Assembly (NCBI GenBank): GCA_021793635.1
Contig: JAJYSI010000246.1
Span: forward strand, 1-5,703
Direction of reading: 5' to 3'
Source: Bacteroidota bacterium
GTDB lineage: Bacteria > Bacteroidota > Ignavibacteria > Ignavibacteriales > Ignavibacteriaceae
DNA length: 5,703 nucleotides
Part shown: one piece after another, positions 1 to 5,703 of the stretch
Layout of the letters: each line of letters opens with the position of its first letter
How positions within the stretch are numbered: position 1 is the first letter of the stretch
Translations under genes and position numbers: made by a program
Notes under the pieces: model-generated
What the model was told of the DNA's origin: nothing
Database searches by the model: none
The model's input: only the letters and a program-made list of their open reading frames with translations

Positions 1-63
1 TGAAAATAAATTTCTTGCAAGATAATATTAAGTGCAGAGCTTACACTGTAAAATTCAATTCGC

Positions 64-79
64 TTTTGTAATTTTGTAA
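64..79 (+). repeat. tandem 8-base direct repeat in the permease leader
   Basis: TTTTGTAA occurs twice back to back (64-71 and 72-79), about 20 bases before the permease start. It lies in a T-rich leader and may be chance. The rest of 1-100 shows no supportable gene: all three forward frames hit stops within it. A tail of an upstream gene ending at a TAA at 69-71 cannot be excluded. Confidence 0.35.
69..76 (+). promoter_or_regulatory. possible Bacteroidota-type -7 promoter element
   Basis: TAATTTTG at 69-76 fits the TAnnTTTG -7 consensus known from Bacteroidota primary sigma factors. It would start transcription near 83 and give a leader of about 18 bases for the permease at 101. No convincing TTTG or TTG -33 element sits 19-21 bases upstream (only CTG near 46-48), so support is weak. 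Confidence 0.25.
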
Positions 80-100
80 TCTAACTTTAAAAACACTTTA

Positions 101-991
101 ATGAAGCATCTACACGAACATCAAAAAGGATTACTTGCCGTATTTGCAGCCGGACTTCTTTGGAGTACCGGTGGAATTTTTATTAAGCTCATTCCATTTA
201 ATGCAATTCAGATTTCATTTTTCAGAAGTTTTTTTGCCGCTCTTGTCTTCCTGGTAATTTTTAAAAAAGATATTTTTTACGCGAACCTTTTTACATTTAT
301 AAATGCAATTCTCTATTCGGCAATTTTAATACTTTTTGTAATTGCAACTAAAATGACAACCGCCGCCAACGCGATCTTCCTTCAATATACAGCGCCTATT
401 TATGTTTTAATATTCGAGCCACTAATTAACAAAACCAAATATGAAAAGATAAATATCATAACCATCTTCTTTTGCTTCATCGGAATGGTTATGTTCTTCA
501 TCGGAAAGTTCTCGCCGGGCAGCATGGAAGGCAACATCCTCGCATTGCTTTCCGGAGTTGCTTATGCCGCCTTTTTACTAGGCATGAGAAAGAATAAAAA
601 AGAATATCAATTCAGCTCCATCTTCTATGGAAATATTTTAGTTTCAATAATCTGTTTTAATTCTATCTTTGAAATTTCAAACTTCACAGTACCGAACTTT
701 TTGATGGTTTCATACCTTGGAATTTTTCAGATTGGAGTAGCATACGCTGTTTTCAGCTACGGTTTGAAGCGAGTTTTTGCAATTGAAGCTTCGCTAATTT
801 CGATGATTGAGCCGGTACTAAATCCGGTTTGGGTCTTTCTGGGATATGGTGAAGTGCCTTCCTTTATGGCAATTGTAGGAGGAATTATAATTATTACAGC
901 CATTTCAATTAGAGCTTTTGTTTTTGAATCACCGGCGATGAAAGCAAAACTTAAATTAAATTCTTATTCACAAAATGAATTGGTTGAATAA
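101..991 (+). CDS. DMT-superfamily (EamA) inner-membrane permease
   Basis: A 296-residue, strongly hydrophobic protein with about ten predicted membrane segments (roughly 11-30, 36-53, 62-82, 88-107, 117-135, 143-161, 173-190, 200-221, 226-247, 255-272). This is the duplicated EamA layout of the drug/metabolite transporter superfamily, at its usual length. Family hallmarks are visible. WSTGG (21-25) with the FFR turn (40-42) opens the first repeat. The TTAANAIFLQYTAPIYVL stretch (86-103) forms its helix 4. In the second repeat, EPVLNPVW (237-244) is followed by E251. A short polar C-terminal tail (about 278-296) would be cytoplasmic. The ATG at 101 lacks a Shine-Dalgarno sequence but follows an A-rich leader, common in Bacteroidota-like genomes, and TM1 begins soon after it. 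The family exports or imports amino acids, nucleotide-related compounds and other metabolites; the substrate cannot be read from sequence. The gene is separated from the next by 175 bases and is probably a separate unit. Confidence 0.93.
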   Translation: MKHLHEHQKGLLAVFAAGLLWSTGGIFIKLIPFNAIQISFFRSFFAALVFLVIFKKDIFYANLFTFINAILYSAILILFVIATKMTTAANAIFLQYTAPIYVLIFEPLINKTKYEKINIITIFFCFIGMVMFFIGKFSPGSMEGNILALLSGVAYAAFLLGMRKNKKEYQFSSIFYGNILVSIICFNSIFEISNFTVPNFLMVSYLGIFQIGVAYAVFSYGLKRVFAIEASLISMIEPVLNPVWVFLGYGEVPSFMAIVGGIIIITAISIRAFVFESPAMKAKLKLNSYSQNELVE

Positions 992-1014
992 AAAATTATA
1001 TTTTACCGAAAACA

Positions 1015-1043
1015 GGCTGAAGTCCGCATAATGGCTATAAGTC
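1015..1043 (+). repeat. imperfect short direct repeat downstream of the permease
   Basis: GGCTGAAGTC (1015-1024) and GGCTATAAGTC (1033-1043) differ at the centre only and start 18 bases apart. They could be binding sites or chance. No matching inverted arm or U-tract makes this a terminator. Confidence 0.3.
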
Positions 1044-1050
1044 TAATTCA

Positions 1051-1093
1051 AATCACAATCAACAGTCCGGTCTGAAAATTTTTCCTTGTGATT
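1051..1093. repeat. spaced inverted repeat AATCACAA / TTGTGATT
   Basis: AATCACAA (1051-1058) and TTGTGATT (1086-1093) are perfect 8-base reverse complements separated by 27 bases. Each arm contains a Crp-type half-site (TCACA at 1053-1057, TGTGA at 1087-1091), but the order is outward-facing, unlike a normal TGTGA-N6-TCACA operator. As RNA it would be a weak AT-rich stem with a large loop and no U-tract, so a DNA-binding role is more plausible than a terminator. Confidence 0.5.
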
Positions 1094-1103
1094 AAAAAGC
1101 ACA
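1087..1103 (+). promoter_or_regulatory. candidate Crp/Fnr operator before the regulator promoter
   Basis: TGTG (1087-1090) and CACA (1100-1103) flank nine bases; the classical Crp palindrome has eight between these cores. The site ends two bases before the -35 box and is centred near -45 relative to the predicted start, close to a class II activator position. The regulator encoded just downstream has a Crp-like recognition helix, so autoregulation is a reasonable inference. The extra base in the spacing is the main weakness. Confidence 0.4.
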
Positions 1104-1104
1104 G

Positions 1105-1133
1105 TTGACTTTTTTCCCGCCCAAGTATATATT
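1105..1133 (+). promoter_or_regulatory. predicted promoter of the regulator operon
   Basis: TTGACT (1105-1110), a 17-base spacer and TATATT (1128-1133) make a near-consensus housekeeping promoter. The same bases also fit the Bacteroidota pattern: TTG, 20 bases, then TATATTTC at 1128-1135, a 7/8 match to TAnnTTTG. Transcription would start near 1140 and leave a leader of about 27 bases. It could drive all five downstream genes because no gap beyond 15 bases follows. Confidence 0.65.
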
Positions 1134-1154
1134 TCAAATAAACTTATAAATTTA

Positions 1155-1160
1155 AGAGGG
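1155..1160 (+). promoter_or_regulatory. ribosome binding site of the Crp/Fnr regulator
   Basis: AGAGGG sits six bases before the ATG at 1167, the best Shine-Dalgarno match in the window after AAAGG at 4723. It fixes the start of the regulator gene. Confidence 0.65.
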
Positions 1161-1166
1161 ACTTAA

Positions 1167-1850
1167 ATGCAAGAAAACAACGATTTTCTAAAATACGTTC
1201 CAATCTTTTCTGAATTGGATGACAGTACTTTAGACCAGATTTCAAAACTGGGAATTCGAAAGAGTTTCGTGAAGGATTCGGTAGTGCTTTTTGAGCACGA
1301 AACCGGATCTGCGCTTTTTGTTATCATCAGCGGTAAGGTAAAGGTTTCCAGAGTCAGCGATGACGGCAAAGAGGTTATATTAACCATTTTAGGCGAATCA
1401 GATTTCTTTGGCGAAATGGCTATTCTTGACGGACAGTCGCGTTCCGCTAATGTTACAGCAATGGAAGATTCGGAGCTGTTTATAATACAAAGAAGCGAGT
1501 TCTTAGATATGCTTCACAGCCATCCTGAAATTGCCGTAGCTTTGCTTCAGGAACTGACTTCACGTTTGCGTGCCGCCGATATGAAGATCAAATCTCTCTC
1601 ACTCAAAGACGCCGAAGGCAAAGTAGCAACTGTAATTTTACAGCTTGCAGATGATCTTGGCAAGATTAGGCAAGGCACTGTTGAAATTGAAAAACTGCCT
1701 TACCAGCATGATCTTGCTAATATGGCTGGTACTTCAAGAGAAACAATTTCCCGTACACTTCATTCCTTTGCTAAAAAAGGATTGGTAGAGCTTGACGGCT
1801 CTCGCCTTAGAATTTTGGATTACGAGAAATTCAAGGAAATGTTTAGCTGA
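1167..1850 (+). CDS. Crp/Fnr-family transcriptional regulator
   Basis: A 227-residue protein of standard Crp length. An N-terminal cyclic-nucleotide-binding beta-barrel spans roughly 14-117, a long dimerisation helix about 118-145, and a winged helix-turn-helix about 150-220. The phosphate-binding cassette at about 80-98 has FGEMAIL and RSA, with E83, R92 and S93 matching the residues that hold the cyclic phosphate in Crp. Ligand binding is therefore plausible, though cAMP itself is not shown. The protein has no cysteine, which rules out an Fnr-type iron-sulfur sensor. The recognition helix (TSRETISRTLHSF, 189-201) places R191, E192 and R196 at the positions of Crp R180, E181 and R185; S195 matches the serine of Fnr. 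DNA recognition of TGTGA-like half-sites is expected, and such half-sites lie just upstream. It heads a compact operon. The regulon is unknown, and either activation or repression is possible. Confidence 0.95.
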   Translation: MQENNDFLKYVPIFSELDDSTLDQISKLGIRKSFVKDSVVLFEHETGSALFVIISGKVKVSRVSDDGKEVILTILGESDFFGEMAILDGQSRSANVTAMEDSELFIIQRSEFLDMLHSHPEIAVALLQELTSRLRAADMKIKSLSLKDAEGKVATVILQLADDLGKIRQGTVEIEKLPYQHDLANMAGTSRETISRTLHSFAKKGLVELDGSRLRILDYEKFKEMFS

Positions 1851-1859
1851 TAACTTTTG

Positions 1860-2690
1860 ATGAGTGGGAAAGTTGATTTACATATTCATACATTTTTCTC
1901 GGATGGCTTTTACTCTCCCGTAGAAATTGTTTCTAAGGCTAAACAGCGCGGGCTTGATACCATAAGTATTACAGACCATGATAATCTCGCGGGAATTATT
2001 GAAGCAGCCGAAGAAGGTAAGAAAATCGGTGTCGAGGTAATTCCCGGTCTTGAGATTAGTACCGATGTAAACGACAAAGAAATTCATATCCTTGCGTACT
2101 TTTTTGAGCCCGATAATAAGGAACTTGAAAGGTACATGGTCTTCTTCAGAGAAGAGAGATTAAAGCGGGCAGTCAGAATTGTCGATAAATTGAAATCTCT
2201 CGGTTTAACTATTTCTATAGATGATGTACTGGAAAAGGCAAGGAATTGTGCAGTAGGCAGACCGCATATTGCCGAAGTACTTTTTGAGAAAGGATTGACG
2301 TCGAACTTCTTTGAAGCATTTAATAAATATATCGGTAATGGCTGCCCGGCTTATGAAAAGAAAGTCCATCTTTCGCCGCAAAGCGCTTTTAAAATTATTA
2401 ATGATGCAGGCGGATTAAGCTTTGTTGCCCATCCCGGACCGATGAACGATAATCTGTTAAAAGATCTTATCAATGCCGGTGTTGACGGCATTGAAGTAAT
2501 TCATCCTTCTCACTCACAGCAGTTAATACGGTTTTACAAGGGAATTGTAAATGAATATTTTCTGTTAGAATCCGGCGGCTCCGATTTCCACGGAGGCAAA
2601 AGAGAAGATGAAAATAATCTCGGAAAATTTACAGTCAACTACTCAATTGTTGATGCAATGAGGCAAAGACTTTTAAGGAACATTGCGTAA
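1860..2690 (+). CDS. PHP-domain metal phosphoesterase, YciV/RNase AM type
   Basis: A 276-residue PHP-family protein, close to full family length. The expected metal-ligand motifs occur in order: DLHIH (H8, H10), SDG (D15), TDHD (H40), PGLEIS (E65), H76 in the EIHILAYF strand, AHPG (H191), and SDFHGG (D242, H244). The VGRPHIAEVL segment (132-141), the family insert with GRPHIA, and the later IEVIHPSH (211-218) are characteristic of the YciV group. Those proteins remove 3' phosphate from nucleotide 3',5'-bisphosphates such as pAp and, in E. coli, trim 5' ends of rRNA as RNase AM. Which activity applies here is inference. It is soluble and cytoplasmic, with no signal peptide. The ATG at 1860 is preferred; a TTG at 1857 immediately before it would add one residue. 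There is no clear Shine-Dalgarno site, but the regulator stop lies nine bases upstream, so translation may be coupled. Confidence 0.9.
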   Translation: MSGKVDLHIHTFFSDGFYSPVEIVSKAKQRGLDTISITDHDNLAGIIEAAEEGKKIGVEVIPGLEISTDVNDKEIHILAYFFEPDNKELERYMVFFREERLKRAVRIVDKLKSLGLTISIDDVLEKARNCAVGRPHIAEVLFEKGLTSNFFEAFNKYIGNGCPAYEKKVHLSPQSAFKIINDAGGLSFVAHPGPMNDNLLKDLINAGVDGIEVIHPSHSQQLIRFYKGIVNEYFLLESGGSDFHGGKREDENNLGKFTVNYSIVDAMRQRLLRNIA

Positions 2691-2693
2691 GGA
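2689..2693 (+). promoter_or_regulatory. ribosome binding site of ribH
   Basis: AAGGA overlaps the stop codon of the PHP gene and lies 12 bases before the ribH ATG. The spacing is a little long, but the placement suits coupled translation. Confidence 0.4.
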
Positions 2694-2705
2694 TAAGAAA
2701 TTAAA

Positions 2706-3167
2706 ATGAAAATTATCGAAGGAAGTTATTCCTGTTCAAATTATAAATTTGCAATTGTAATAAGTAAGTACAATGATTTTATCGGGCAGAAGCTGCTTGA
2801 CGGAGCTATTGACTGCTTAAGACAATACGGTTGTCCGGAAGATAACATCGATGTTGTTAAAGTTCCCGGCGCATACGAAATTCCATTGGCTGCTGAAAAG
2901 CTTGCAGACAGGAATATATACCAAGCAATAATTTGTTTAGGCGCCGTAATAAGAGGAGCCACACCGCATTTTGATTATGTTGCAGGCGCAGCCAGCAGCG
3001 GTATTTCAAAAATATCCTTGAAGTACAAGATTCCAATTACATTTGGAGTTCTTACAACAAATAATGTTGAACAAGCAATTGAAAGATCCGGCAGCAAAGC
3101 CGGAAATAAAGGCTGGGAGGCAGCTCTTACCGCCGTTGAAATGGCTGACCTTATGACAAAAATTTAA
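2706..3167 (+). CDS. ribH: 6,7-dimethyl-8-ribityllumazine synthase
   Basis: A complete 153-residue RibH. It condenses 5-amino-6-ribitylaminouracil with 3,4-dihydroxy-2-butanone 4-phosphate, the penultimate step of riboflavin synthesis, in the cytoplasm. Motifs align without gaps to the Bacillus subtilis enzyme as I recall it: PGAYEIP (54-60), [14 protein letters not shown] (79-92) with catalytic H88, F113, R127 and K135. The ring-stacking residue that is Phe22 in B. subtilis is Tyr22 here (KYN, 21-23). The GSKAGN loop (129-134) matches the consensus of 60-subunit icosahedral enzymes, rather than the insert seen in pentameric ones. The gene begins 15 bases after the PHP gene. No FMN riboswitch fits in that gap, so expression probably follows the operon promoter near 1105-1133. 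The other rib genes are not in the window. Confidence 0.97.
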   Translation: MKIIEGSYSCSNYKFAIVISKYNDFIGQKLLDGAIDCLRQYGCPEDNIDVVKVPGAYEIPLAAEKLADRNIYQAIICLGAVIRGATPHFDYVAGAASSGISKISLKYKIPITFGVLTTNNVEQAIERSGSKAGNKGWEAALTAVEMADLMTKI

Positions 3168-3171
3168 TATT

Positions 3172-4737
3172 ATGCTCAAGCATGAGAAATTCTTTTATCC
3201 GCTAATTGTATTTCTCTTTGCATTTATTCTTTACTTTCCTTCAATCAAATCGCCTTTAATTTTGGATGAAAGCTATTTCATCCAACGCAACCAGGTCCCG
3301 GCATTAGCAGATTCTCCTTCGCTGTTTAATAAGAAAAGTTACGACGGATATTATTACAGACCGCTTCCGAATTTTATTTCCGGTATTTCCACTCTGTTTT
3401 TCAAATATGATGTGCCCTACTACAGAGTTTTCAACATCATACTTCATGCTTTAGCTTCGGTACTGGTATATTATTTTTTCTTTCTGCTTTTAAAAGATAA
3501 TCCTCAGAAAAATTTAATTGCGTTTTTTGCCGCGCTCTTCTTTGCCGGTTTTCCAATTCATGATTATGCCGTTATCTGGATTACCGATCTATTCGAGAGA
3601 GTAATGATTATTTTTTACTTAGCCGGTCTGATTGCTTTTATCAGAAAAGGTTTCAAGCCGGGACTTTATTCGATGCTGTTATTTGCAATGTCTCTTTTAT
3701 CCAAAGAGATGGCATTCAGCTTCCCGTTGATTATCGTACTTCTTTACTTTTTCTTCGGAGAAAAAAAGTTCAACATAAAGCAGAGCATTTATGCGTTCCT
3801 TCCTTATTTGATAATCATGGCAGTATTTATTTTGTTGAGGATCATCCTTTTTAATAATGACGTCTTCACTGCTAAGGATGCTCATTCAGCCGGTACTTTA
3901 ATGGATGTAGTTAAAAATTATTTTGTCTTTTCCGGTCTGCTTGTCTTTCCATTCTTTTTAAGAGAATTGCAATCACTCTTAATTACGCATAAGCTTTTAG
4001 CAGCGGTAATTGGAATAATTGCTGCATCCGGAATTTTATATTTGATCTTACATAGAAAGAAAAAAGATACAACGATTTTCTTTTTCATCCTCTTTGTAAT
4101 TCTTACTATCGCACCTGCAAGCCGCCTTTTGATGCGATGGTATCTTTATCTTCCGTCAGTCGGATTTACCGGCTTGATTTCGTATTTAATCTTCTCAATT
4201 AATTATAAAAGACTCAAGCTCCCGCTGATTGTCTCGATAGCGGTTTTGGTTATTTATTCAATTGCTCTGCTCCATGAAGAAATAAACTGGGTTAAATATT
4301 CCAGCGATTCCGTAACTGCGCTGAAGGAGTTTATTCAACAAAACAAAAAGGAAATTGAAAAGACTAAGCAGGCTGAGTTCTTAACAATACCGGCAAAGAT
4401 TGATGATGTTCCGGTTTTCCAGCTTTCATTTGACAAACTTTTCAATTTTTATTTTGGCGACAGCTCGAAAATAAATGTCAAGGTAGACTCTAAAAGCTAT
4501 CTTGCTAATTTTTCTGATCCGGTACCTCTGACTAAAAGCGGTAACTACATAGAACTTAGACAAATTGATAACAATTATTTTATACTTTTTAATAACGGAA
4601 AAAATATTAACTTTGCACAAGTCAAAAATCGAAATAATAATATTCAATCATTAACTTTTAACAAATCGGAGTTGAAGAATAAGATACTTTATACATTTTC
4701 AAACGGGAAGTTTTATAAAATTAAAGGTATAGAATGA
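3172..4737 (+). CDS. GT-C glycosyltransferase-like membrane protein, TMTC-type core
   Basis: A 521-residue protein with about 11-12 membrane segments between residues 8 and 367 and a soluble C-terminal region (about 368-521). The membrane part follows the order of TMTC-type O-mannosyltransferases. An acidic pair D32-E33 lies in the first outer loop, then YRPL (62-65), an N-I-x-L-H-A-L helix (88-94), and PIHDYAVIW with D139 and R143. SKE follows at 177-179, RWYLYLPSVGF at 322-332, and a NW after the last helix (372-373). Such enzymes move sugar from a polyprenyl-phosphate carrier to targets outside the cytoplasmic membrane. The TPR repeats that follow this core in TMTC proteins are absent; a lysine- and asparagine-rich, probably beta-strand domain takes their place and should be periplasmic. 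Donor and acceptor are unknown, and loss of activity is possible. It starts four bases after ribH with no Shine-Dalgarno site and overlaps the next gene by four bases. Confidence 0.72.
   Translation: MLKHEKFFYPLIVFLFAFILYFPSIKSPLILDESYFIQRNQVPALADSPSLFNKKSYDGYYYRPLPNFISGISTLFFKYDVPYYRVFNIILHALASVLVYYFFFLLLKDNPQKNLIAFFAALFFAGFPIHDYAVIWITDLFERVMIIFYLAGLIAFIRKGFKPGLYSMLLFAMSLLSKEMAFSFPLIIVLLYFFFGEKKFNIKQSIYAFLPYLIIMAVFILLRIILFNNDVFTAKDAHSAGTLMDVVKNYFVFSGLLVFPFFLRELQSLLITHKLLAAVIGIIAASGILYLILHRKKKDTTIFFFILFVILTIAPASRLLMRWYLYLPSVGFTGLISYLIFSINYKRLKLPLIVSIAVLVIYSIALLHEEINWVKYSSDSVTALKEFIQQNKKEIEKTKQAEFLTIPAKIDDVPVFQLSFDKLFNFYFGDSSKINVKVDSKSYLANFSDPVPLTKSGNYIELRQIDNNYFILFNNGKNINFAQVKNRNNNIQSLTFNKSELKNKILYTFSNGKFYKIKGIE
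4723..4727 (+). promoter_or_regulatory. ribosome binding site of the propeller gene
   Basis: AAAGG lies inside the end of the membrane-protein gene, six bases before the ATG at 4734. It supports the overlapping ATGA start and translational coupling. Confidence 0.55.
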
Positions 4738-5703
4738 AAAATTTTTTGGGTATCTTATTCATACTTTGCATCTCTTATTCTGCTGCGGCACAGCAAGCCT
4801 CCAATTGGAAGAATTATACAAATATGAGCAGCATTTCTGCAATTACTTCGAGCGGAAATGAAATTTGGGCTGCGACAAGCGGCGGAGGCTTTTCTTACAA
4901 TCTTGCAGATAAAAATTATTTTACACTTCATAAAGCTGACGGACTAAACGGAATCAACCTGACTGCGGTTACTGTCGATAAATATGGTAAGATTTGGTTC
5001 GGCAGTGCAGAAGGAATAATTGATGTTTACAATCCGGCAGATCAAACTGTCAAAAGTATTTTTAGCTTTTCGGATTTTTCGGAAAAAGCGATCAGACAAA
5101 TAAATGAACTCCAGGCAATAGGAGATACAATTTACGTCGCAACCAGCTTCGGAATATCTCTTATTGACGCTCAGGATTTTCACATCATAAGCAGCACCAC
5201 TAAATTCGGTGTTCTGCCGTCCAACACTTCCGTCAGCGATATTTTAGTTGACGGGTTATTATATGTCTCTACCGACGCAGGCACGGCGATTCAAAAAGCC
5301 GGCGCTACAAATTTATCGGCTCCGGATTCATGGAATGTTTACCCAACGTCGACCGGTGTTGTTTCGGTTACTATAAATAAAATTATTCCATACAAGGATT
5401 CTCTAATTGCCGCAACAAGCAGCGGACTTCAGTCGTTCAGCGGAAATAGCTGGCATACCTTCCTTCCGCAATATCAAAGCGACATAAACGATCTTACTGT
5501 AATTGGCGATACGCTTTTATTCTTAGCTAACAATAACATATACTATTTTTACAACGGCACAATTGTAAAATCTCTGCCTTTTAATTATACACTGACAAAA
5601 TTATTTTATTCTTCATCTACCGGTTTGATTGCAGCAAGTAATAACGGTATAATTCTAATTTATGGAAATCCAAATCTAACGCTTGCGCCCAATGGTCCGG
5701 CAG
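4734..5703 (+). CDS. secreted beta-propeller protein, PorZ-like, cut by the window end
   Basis: The frame is open from 4734 to the last base: 323 codons plus one base, with no stop. A signal peptide is clear: MKN, a hydrophobic core (4-13) and a likely signal peptidase I cut after SAAA (16-19). C12 follows leucine and does not form a good lipobox. The mature part has seven similar strands of the two-component-regulator propeller type, beginning near residues 42, 85, 131, 174, 222, 259 and 295. Examples are EIWAATSGGGFSYN, KIWFGSAEGIIDVYN and TIYVATSFGISLID. Together they suggest one seven-bladed propeller, ending at a linker near 311-323. The order of W-x-x-Y near the mature start, a DGL loop (69-71), an IDVYN strand and FGISLID resembles the N-terminal propeller of PorZ, a T9SS surface component. 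Further domains, possibly a second propeller and a T9SS sorting tail, would lie beyond the window. Propeller assignment is firm; the PorZ assignment is moderate. Confidence 0.85.
   Translation, partial: MKNFLGILFILCISYSAAAQQASNWKNYTNMSSISAITSSGNEIWAATSGGGFSYNLADKNYFTLHKADGLNGINLTAVTVDKYGKIWFGSAEGIIDVYNPADQTVKSIFSFSDFSEKAIRQINELQAIGDTIYVATSFGISLIDAQDFHIISSTTKFGVLPSNTSVSDILVDGLLYVSTDAGTAIQKAGATNLSAPDSWNVYPTSTGVVSVTINKIIPYKDSLIAATSSGLQSFSGNSWHTFLPQYQSDINDLTVIGDTLLFLANNNIYYFYNGTIVKSLPFNYTLTKLFYSSSTGLIAASNNGIILIYGNPNLTLAPNGPA

Noticed and set aside
1..71. Tail of an upstream gene ending at the TAA at 69-71
   Set aside because: Only 22 codons are open from the window edge, with no recognisable sequence, so it cannot be told from chance.
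1063..1084. Possible terminator at CAGTCCGGTCTG followed by AAAATTTTT
   Set aside because: The CCGG core leaves no loop, the arms have mismatches, and no U-tract follows directly.
1163..1387. Open frame on the minus strand, 74 codons
   Set aside because: It lies antisense to the start of the Crp/Fnr gene, has no recognisable motif, and the + strand protein is a clear family member.
1878..2087. Open frame on the minus strand, 69 codons
   Set aside because: It is a shadow of the conserved N-terminal metal-binding part of the PHP gene.
2691..2705. FMN riboswitch before ribH
   Set aside because: Only 15 bases separate the genes, far too few for an RFN element, and no RFN motif is seen in the operon leader.
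2741..2962. Open frame on the minus strand, 73 codons
   Set aside because: It is antisense to ribH, which is unmistakable, and has no family features.
3697..3885. Open frame on the minus strand, 62 codons
   Set aside because: It is antisense to membrane segments of the GT-C-like gene and shows no independent start signal.
4426..4647. Open frame on the minus strand, 73 codons
   Set aside because: It is antisense to the AT-rich C-terminal part of the GT-C-like gene. Low-complexity Ile and Lys content reflects base composition.
4734..4790. Lipoprotein signal at C12 of the propeller protein
   Set aside because: The residue before the cysteine is Leu, not Gly, Ala or Ser, while a good signal peptidase I site (A-x-A) follows at 17-19.
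4944..5183. Open frame on the minus strand, 79 codons
   Set aside because: It overlaps the propeller gene, whose + strand translation has a signal peptide and regular repeats.

Overview
The window is AT-rich, and all six genes I can support lie on the + strand. Gene style points to the Bacteroidota/Chlorobiota/Ignavibacteriota group, most likely an Ignavibacteria-like bacterium. The reasons are A-rich leaders with few strong Shine-Dalgarno sites, a Crp/Fnr regulator with a closely packed operon, and a secreted propeller protein that resembles PorZ of the type IX secretion system (T9SS). This assignment is inference from gene content; no marker gene such as rRNA is present.

Layout. Positions 1-100 are non-coding leader as far as I can tell. 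A DMT/EamA-family permease (101-991) follows and appears to stand alone. A 175-base gap (992-1166) carries the clearest regulatory DNA in the window: a spaced inverted repeat of TGTGA-type half-sites, a near-Crp site, and a strong promoter (TTGACT, 17 bases, TATATT). This leads into a compact five-gene run: a Crp/Fnr regulator (1167-1850), a PHP-domain phosphoesterase of the YciV/RNase AM type (1860-2690), lumazine synthase RibH (2706-3167), a multi-pass GT-C glycosyltransferase-like protein resembling the membrane part of TMTC proteins (3172-4737), and a secreted seven-repeat beta-propeller protein (4734 to beyond the window end). Gaps between these genes are 9, 15 and 4 bases, and the last pair overlaps by 4 bases (ATGA). 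One transcript from the promoter near 1105-1133 could carry all five.

How they may work together. The first three genes are cytoplasmic: a cyclic-nucleotide-type regulator, a nucleotide/RNA-end phosphoesterase and a riboflavin enzyme. The last two belong to the envelope. The propeller resembles PorZ, which in Porphyromonas acts with the anionic lipopolysaccharide that anchors T9SS cargo. The upstream membrane protein looks like a lipid-linked-sugar glycosyltransferase with a periplasmic C-terminal domain. Their translational coupling suggests a shared surface job, but the link is a hypothesis. I see no mobile element, CRISPR array, tRNA, rRNA or riboswitch. The most unusual items are the coupled GT-C/PorZ-like pair and the half-site cluster before the regulator.
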